A stretch of DNA of 64,000 bases, from the NCBI GenBank assembly GCA_963720765.1, contig CAVRGS010000005.1, positions 1 to 64,000 on the forward strand, given 5' to 3'. The translations under genes were made by a program, and so were the position numbers. Below, piece by piece: positions 59,325 to 64,000 of the stretch; the first letter of the stretch is position 1; the number at the start of each line of letters is the position of its first letter. This DNA is from DASUAS01 sp963720765. Lineage in GTDB: Bacteria > Actinomycetota > Acidimicrobiia > IMCC26256 > DASPTH01. The notes below the pieces were generated by a model. That model saw only the letters and a list, made by a program, of their open reading frames with translations. It ran no database searches and was not told where the DNA came from.

Positions 59325-59723
59325 ATGGCCAAGCCGGCTGCCGGCGGTCGTCGTCCCAAGCGTCGCGAGCGCAAGAACATCGCGTACGGGACGGCGCACA
59401 TCAAGTCGTCGTTCAACAACACGATCATCACCTTCACCGACCAGCAGGGGAACACCATCGCGTGGGCCTCGGCGGGCAACGTGGGGTTCAAGGGTTCCCG
59501 CAAGAGCACGCCGTTCGCGGCGCAGCTCGCGGCCGAGACCGCCGCGCGTCGTGCGATGGAGCACGGCGTGCGCAAGGTCGACGTGGTGGTGAAGGGTCCC
59601 GGCTCCGGCCGTGAGACCGCCATCCGCACCATCCAGAACACGGGCATCGAGGTCGTGGGCATCAAGGACGTCACCCCGATCCCGCACAACGGTTGCCGTC
59701 CGCCGAAGCGTCGGAGGGTCTGA
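59325..59723 (+). CDS. rpsK: 30S ribosomal protein S11
   Basis: 132 residues: IAYGTAHIKSSFNNTIITFT, DQQGNTIAWASAGNVGFKGS and IKDVTPIPHNGCRPPKRRRV. Standard length. Confidence 0.98.
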   Translation: MAKPAAGGRRPKRRERKNIAYGTAHIKSSFNNTIITFTDQQGNTIAWASAGNVGFKGSRKSTPFAAQLAAETAARRAMEHGVRKVDVVVKGPGSGRETAIRTIQNTGIEVVGIKDVTPIPHNGCRPPKRRRV

Positions 59724-59726
59724 GTC

Positions 59727-60350
59727 ATGGCGCGTTACACCGGAGCCGTCTGCCGCCTCTGTCGGCGCGAGCGGATGAAGCTGTTCCTCAAGGGCGCCAA
59801 GTGCGACACCATGAAGTGCCCCGTCGAGCGCAAGCCGTACCCGCCGGGCCAGCACGGTCGTGGTCGCATCCGCGACAGCGAGTACCTGCTCCAGCTGCGT
59901 GAGAAGCAGAAGGCCAAGCGCATCTACGGCATGCTCGAGAAGCAGTTCCGCAACGTCTACGCGGTTGCGAACAGCGAGAAGGGCATCACCGGCGAGAACC
60001 TGCTGCGCATGCTCGAGCTGCGCCTCGACAACGTCGTGTTCCGCACCGGCTTCGCAGCCAGCCGCAACCAGGCGCGTCAGTTCGTGCGCCACGGCCACGT
60101 GCTCGTCAACGGCAAGCGCGTGACGATCCCGTCGTACCAGGTGCGCAAGGGCGACGTCGTCGAGATGTCGGCCAAGGCCCAGAAGATGATCGTGCTGCGC
60201 CACAACATCGACACGATCGACCGTGCGGTGCCGATGTGGCTCGAGGTCACCGCCGACGACTTCAAGGCGGTCGTGCGCGACCTGCCGCTCCGGGACCAGA
60301 TCGACGTTCCCGTGCGCGAGCAGCTCATCGTCGAGCTCTACTCCAAGTAA
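59727..60350 (+). CDS. rpsD: 30S ribosomal protein S4
   Basis: 207 residues: MARYTGAVCRLCRRERMKLF, zinc-type cysteines CRLC and CDTMKC, then S4 domain LELRLDNVVFRTGFAASRNQ, ARQFVRHGHVLVNGKRVTIP. In E. coli S4 represses the alpha operon. Three bases after rpsK. Confidence 0.98.
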   Translation: MARYTGAVCRLCRRERMKLFLKGAKCDTMKCPVERKPYPPGQHGRGRIRDSEYLLQLREKQKAKRIYGMLEKQFRNVYAVANSEKGITGENLLRMLELRLDNVVFRTGFAASRNQARQFVRHGHVLVNGKRVTIPSYQVRKGDVVEMSAKAQKMIVLRHNIDTIDRAVPMWLEVTADDFKAVVRDLPLRDQIDVPVREQLIVELYSK

Positions 60351-60438
60351 TTCCCCACAAGGATCAGAGGAAGTCCACCGTCTGCGGGCGGCCCGCGGAC
60401 CGGACAGGCCAGATCACCAGATCAGAGGCGATGCATCC

Positions 60439-61371
60439 ATGCTCATCATCCAGCGTCCCCAAGTCGAGGCCGGCGAGGCGGAGGGCAACCTCCAGCAATT
60501 CACGATCGCACCGCTCGAGCCGGGCTTCGGCCACACGCTCGGCAACAGCTTGCGTCGCACGTTGCTCTCGTCGATCCCCGGCGCCGCGGTCACGCAGGTG
60601 CGCTTCGACGAGGCCCTGCACGAGTTCGACGTCATCCCGGGTGTGAAGGAAGACGTCACCGACCTCATCCTCAACATCAAGGACCTCGTGCTGACGTGCT
60701 CGGCCGAGGAGCCGGTGACCCTTCGTCTCGACGCCCGCGGTCCGGGTGAGGTCACGGCCGGCGACATCCAGACCACCGCCGACGTCGAGATCCTCAACCC
60801 CGAGCTGCACCTCGCCACCGTCAACGCCAAGGGCCGCCTCGCCGTCGACCTCACCGTCGAGCAGGGTCGGGGGTACCTCTCGGCGGAGCGGAACAAGCGC
60901 ACGTCGACCATCGGTCTCATCCCGGTCGACGCGATCTTCTCGCCTGTGCGCCGGGTCGCGTTCACGGTGGAGCCCACGCGTGTGGAGCAGGCCACGAACT
61001 ACGACAAGCTCACGCTCGAGATCGAGACCGACGGCTCGATCTCGCCCCGCGACTCGTTGTCGTCGGCCGGTGACACGCTGCGCAACCTCGTGGCGCTGGT
61101 CGCCGACCTGAGCGACGAGCCCCGCGGCCTCGAGCTCGGTGAGGTGGCGCCGTCCACCGCGTCGCCCGACCTCGAGCTGCCCATCGAGGAGCTCGAGCTG
61201 TCGGAGCGTCCGCGCAACTGCCTGAAGCGCGCCCGGGTCGACACCATCGGCCAGCTCGTGACGAAGACGGAGGACGACCTCCTCGCGATCACGAACTTCG
61301 GTTCGAAGTCGCTCGACGAGGTCCTGCAGAAGCTCGACGAGCGGGGCCTGGCCCTGCGGACCAAGGAGTAA
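60439..61371 (+). CDS. rpoA: RNA polymerase subunit alpha
   Basis: 310 residues. N-terminal domain FTIAPLEPGFGHTLGNSLRR, TLLSSIPGAAVTQVRFDEAL, KRTSTIGLIPVDAIFSPVRR; linker at about 230-245; C-terminal domain LELPIEELELSERPRNCLKR, LLAITNFGSKSLDEVLQKLD. ATG 60439 matches the usual N-terminus (MLIIQRP). The 88-bp gap from rpsD shows no gene. Confidence 0.98.
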   Translation: MLIIQRPQVEAGEAEGNLQQFTIAPLEPGFGHTLGNSLRRTLLSSIPGAAVTQVRFDEALHEFDVIPGVKEDVTDLILNIKDLVLTCSAEEPVTLRLDARGPGEVTAGDIQTTADVEILNPELHLATVNAKGRLAVDLTVEQGRGYLSAERNKRTSTIGLIPVDAIFSPVRRVAFTVEPTRVEQATNYDKLTLEIETDGSISPRDSLSSAGDTLRNLVALVADLSDEPRGLELGEVAPSTASPDLELPIEELELSERPRNCLKRARVDTIGQLVTKTEDDLLAITNFGSKSLDEVLQKLDERGLALRTKE

Positions 61372-61373
61372 CC

Positions 61374-61724
61374 ATGCCGACCCCCAAGAAGGGTCCGCGC
61401 ATCGGCCGCGACCCCGCCCACCAGCGCCTGATCCTGGCCAACATGGCGTCGAGCCTGTTCGAGGCCGGCTACGTGGTCACCACCGTCAACCGGGCGAAGA
61501 TGCTGCGTCCCTACGCGGAGCACATCATCACCAAGGCGAAGAAGGGCGGCGTGCACCAGCGTCGCCAGGTGATCGCGACCATCCACGATCAGGACGTCAC
61601 GCACAAGCTCTTCGCCGAGATCGGTCCGCGCTACCGCGACCGTCCGGGTGGCTACCTGCGCATCCTGAAGCTCGGCCCGCGTCCCGGCGACAACGCGCCC
61701 ATGGCGCGCATCGAACTGGTGTGA
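61374..61724 (+). CDS. rplQ: 50S ribosomal protein L17
   Basis: 116 residues: MPTPKKGPRIGRDPAHQRLI, LANMASSLFEAGYVVTTVNR and RDRPGGYLRILKLGPRPGDN. Two bases after rpoA; stop overlaps truA (GTGA). Confidence 0.98.
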   Translation: MPTPKKGPRIGRDPAHQRLILANMASSLFEAGYVVTTVNRAKMLRPYAEHIITKAKKGGVHQRRQVIATIHDQDVTHKLFAEIGPRYRDRPGGYLRILKLGPRPGDNAPMARIELV

Positions 61725-62595
61725 CGCAGCTTCCGCTCTCCGGAGCGGGGGACGAGCAAGCGCGCGACCGTGTGCTCAAGCTCACGGTCGCGTACGACGG
61801 CACCGAGTTCCGCGGGTTCGCCGCGCAACCCGATCAGCGCACCGTCGAGGCCGTGCTGCGTGACGTGCTGGAGCGGGTCGTGCGGCGCGAACCGCTGGTG
61901 CTCACCTGCGCCGGGTCGTACCGACGCAGGTGTGCACGCGTGGGGTCAGGTCGTGTCGGTGCCGATCGGCGACGCCGACGTCGACACCGACAAGGTCGCG
62001 TTCGCGGTCACTCGTCAGCTCGGCCCCGAGGTGGTGGTGCGCGACGCCGTGTCGGTCGACGCGCCCTTCGACGCGCGGCGCGACGCCAGGTGGCGCACCT
62101 ACCGCTACACGATCGTCAACCGACCCGCACCCGACCCGTTCCTGGCCCGCACCGCGTGGTGGGTGCCGGAACCGCTCGATCTCTCGCTTGCTGCGTCTCG
62201 GCGCCGATCCGTTCCTCGGCGAGCACGACTTCGCCACGTTCTGCAAGAAGCGGGCGCAGCCGTCGACGACCACGCGACGCGTGCTCGAGTCCACGTGGCA
62301 CGACCTCGGCGACGGCGTGCTGCGCTTCGACATCACCGCCACCGCGTTCTGCTGGCAGATGGTGCGCTCGATCGTGGGCACGCTCGTCGACGTCGGAGTG
62401 GGCAAGATCCGTCCCGGCGAGATCCTCGGCATCCTGCGCGCCCGCGACCGCAACGCGGCAGGAAGGGTAGGCGCACCTCAGGGACTGTGTCTCTGGGAAG
62501 TCGGCTACTCGAGCGCGTCGCCACTGCGAGCATCTCGAAGTTCGCGTACGTGGGTGACGGTCAACTCCGAGATGTTCGTGAGTGGCAGTGGGTAG
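61721..62595 (+). CDS. truA: tRNA pseudouridine synthase A (two frameshifts)
   Basis: About 290 residues after repair, GTG start inside the rplQ stop. LKLTVAYDGTEFRGFAAQPD, then a break at about 61914 (one G too many) leading to CAGRTDAGVHAWGQVVSVPI with the catalytic aspartate in GRTDAGVHA. A second break at about 62188 (one T too many) leads to LLRLGADPFLGEHDFATFCK and ITATAFCWQMVRSIVGTLVD. It makes pseudouridine at positions 38-40 of tRNAs. The last about 30 residues (SSASPLRASRSSRTW) are unlike the family. Confidence 0.92.
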
Positions 62596-62597
62596 CG
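62592..62597 (+). promoter_or_regulatory. Candidate -10 of mbfA
   Basis: TAGCGT overlaps the truA stop (TAG) and lies eight bases before the GTG at 62606, with no Shine-Dalgarno. A leaderless transcript is likely, as for the gene at 6453. Confidence 0.4.
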
Positions 62598-62605
62598 TTC
62601 ACGTC

Positions 62606-63735
62606 GTGGCTGATGCCGTGCCCGAAGCAACCTTCGACAAGACGCGCCTCGCACGTCTGCGCGAGATGTACGCCGACGAGATCAACGGCGGCGCGCTGTT
62701 CCGCGGCCTGGCCGAGTACGCGGACCCGTCGCGACGTGACGTGTTCCTCACGCTGGCCGCGGCGGAGGAACGTCATGCCGCGCACTGGGAGCAACTGCTG
62801 CGCGAGGCCGGCGTCGAGCCGCGTACGCCACGCACTCCGTTCCGCGTGCGCGCGCTGTGCCTCCTCGCGCGCTTCCTCGGCACCGAAGCGGTGCTGCCGC
62901 TGATGCTGCGCACCGAGGCCGCCGAGGCCGAGCGCTACCAATCCGACGTCGAGGCGACCGACGTCATGGCGCAGCAGGAACGGGCGGCCGGCCGCACGAT
63001 CGCCGCCATGCAGGGCATCCCCGAGGGCGGACGCATCGCGCGGCTCCGAGGGTCGACACCGCGCCGAGGTGGGCGGGGTGCTGCGCGCCGTGGTGTTCGG
63101 CGTGAACGACGGCCTGGTGTCGAACTTCTCCCTGGTGATGGGCGTCGCCGGCGGCACGAGCAACAACAGCGTCGTGCTGCTCGCCGGCATCGCCGGGTTG
63201 GTGGCCGGCGCGTTCTCGATGGCGTCGGGCGAGTGGATCTCGATCCGGTCGCAGCGCGAGCTCTACGAGAACGAGCTGCGCATCGAGCAGGAGGAGCTGC
63301 GCGCGTTCCCCGAGGAGGAGCGCGACGAGCTCGAGATGATCTACCGGGCCAAGGGGACTCTCGGTCGACGACGCGCGAGCCCTGGTCGAGACCCTGATGG
63401 ACCGCAACGACGTGGCACTCGACACGCTGGCGCGTGAGGAGCTGGGCCTCGACCCGCAGGCCCTCGGCTCGCCGTGGGTGGCCGCGAGCTCGTCGTTCGC
63501 CGCGTTCGCGCTCGGTGCCGTCCTTCCCGTCATCCCGTTCCTGTTCGGCAGCGGCACGTCGGCCACCGTCGTCGCCGCGGTGTTGTCGATCGTGGCGCTC
63601 TTCGGCGTCGGGGCGTCCACGTCGATCTTCACCGGTCGCCACGCCGGCCGCGCCGGTCTGCGCATGGCGCTCATCGGCGCGGTGGTCGCGGCGGTGACGT
63701 TCGGGATCGGCAGCGTGGTGGGCCAGGCGGTCTAG
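62606..63735 (+). CDS. mbfA: MbfA-like ferritin/rubrerythrin + VIT1 membrane protein (two frameshifts)
   Basis: About 375 residues after repair. Residues 1 to about 135 are a ferritin-like helical domain with REMYADEINGGALFRGLAEY, AAAEERHAAHWEQLLREAG (ExxH) and EAAEAERYQSD, giving a di-iron site. A break near 63044 is followed by HRAEVGGVLRAVVFGVNDGL, the start of a VIT1/CCC1 domain with SNFSLVMGVAGG, GAFSMASGEWISIRSQRELY and, after a second break near 63357, SVDDARALVETLMDRNDVAL and two C-terminal helix pairs. This domain order is that of MbfA, a membrane-bound ferritin that exports iron. Each break is repaired by one base. Confidence 0.85.
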
Positions 63736-64000
63736 GCGGTCGACGTAGAGGAAGCTGTAGCCCTCGTCGCGCACCTCGACGCCTGCCTCGCGCAGCGCGA
63801 CGTCCCAGTCGCCGGTCACCGCGGGGTCGGTCTCCTGCATGCCGTGGTCGGCCACGAGCACGAACGCCGCGTCGGCGAACGCGCCGGCGCGCTCGACGGC
63901 CGCGAGCACCTCGCCGACTCGCGCGTCGGAGTCACGCACCGATGCCGCAGCGATCTCGGAGAACGGCCCTCCTTCGTGGAACGCGGAGTCGGTGAGCGTG
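63736..64000 (-). CDS. Type I phosphodiesterase / nucleotide pyrophosphatase-like protein, C-terminal part
   Basis: The minus strand enters the window in the middle of a gene: SAFHEGGPFSEIAAASVRDS, RVGEVLAAVERAGAFADAAF, VLVADHGMQETDPAVTGDWD and REAGVEVRDEGYSFLYVDRL. VADHGM is the second metal-binding motif of the alkaline-phosphatase superfamily nucleotide pyrophosphatases. The frame continues without a stop into the antisense of mbfA, while another frame stops at about 63733; the true C-terminus is therefore uncertain and given as the intergenic edge. It is convergent to mbfA. Confidence 0.65.

Overview
High-GC, gene-dense bacterial DNA. Codon use, Zn-type S14 (rpsN), the gene order and the many GTGA/ATGA/TGATG start-stop overlaps point to an actinomycete-like (Actinomycetota) chromosome. 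Acidimicrobiia or a relative is my best guess, but that is inference and not a database result.

Layout. 1-8.2 kb: the end of the nuo operon (nuoM tail, nuoN), a MidA/NDUFAF7-like methyltransferase, acetyl-CoA synthetase, a HAD phosphatase, HtpX and a large membrane protein. 8.2-13.9 kb (minus strand): a peptide ABC transporter, dppB / fused dppC-dppD / dppF / dppA. 14-15.7 kb: yajQ, tRNA-Tyr, a GNAT, tRNA-Thr, tRNA-Met and rpmG. 15.7-21.8 kb: an ECF sigma factor and zinc anti-sigma factor, followed by two exported proteins with the same AYWT-type export signal; one is a 1452-residue Ig-repeat protein. 21.8-25.7 kb: tRNA-Trp, secE, nusG, rplK, rplA, rplJ, rplL. 26.8-34.5 kb: rpoB, rpoC. 36.1-41.0 kb: rpsL, rpsG, fusA, tuf, rpsJ. 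46.0-62.6 kb: the rest of the S10, spc and alpha operons (rplC to rplQ, truA) with secY, adk, map, infA, rpmJ. The window ends with an MbfA-like ferritin/VIT1 iron exporter and the tail of a phosphodiesterase.

The conserved transcription/translation blocks are interrupted at three junctions by accessory genes, mostly on the opposite strand. A Phd/RelE-like toxin-antitoxin pair lies between rplL and rpoB. An acetyltransferase and a Phd-MazF (apparently fused) module lie between rpoC and rpsL. A 5-kb island lies between rpsJ and rplC: a degraded intradiol dioxygenase, a small unknown gene, and a four-gene minus-strand operon (secreted alpha/beta hydrolase, membrane protein, glutamate decarboxylase, SDR). 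The last one splits the normally continuous S10 operon, and rplC has acquired its own candidate promoter and a structured leader.

From about 25 kb to the end many essential genes (rplJ, rpoB, rpoC, fusA, tuf, rplC, rplD, rpsQ, rplE, rpsE, secY, rpsM, truA, mbfA) read as two or three frames. Each break can be repaired by changing one homopolymer run by one base, so I treat these as probable sequence errors and annotate the genes as single loci. The first 25 kb shows none. Apart from that, the window looks like an intact housekeeping region with recently mobile edges.
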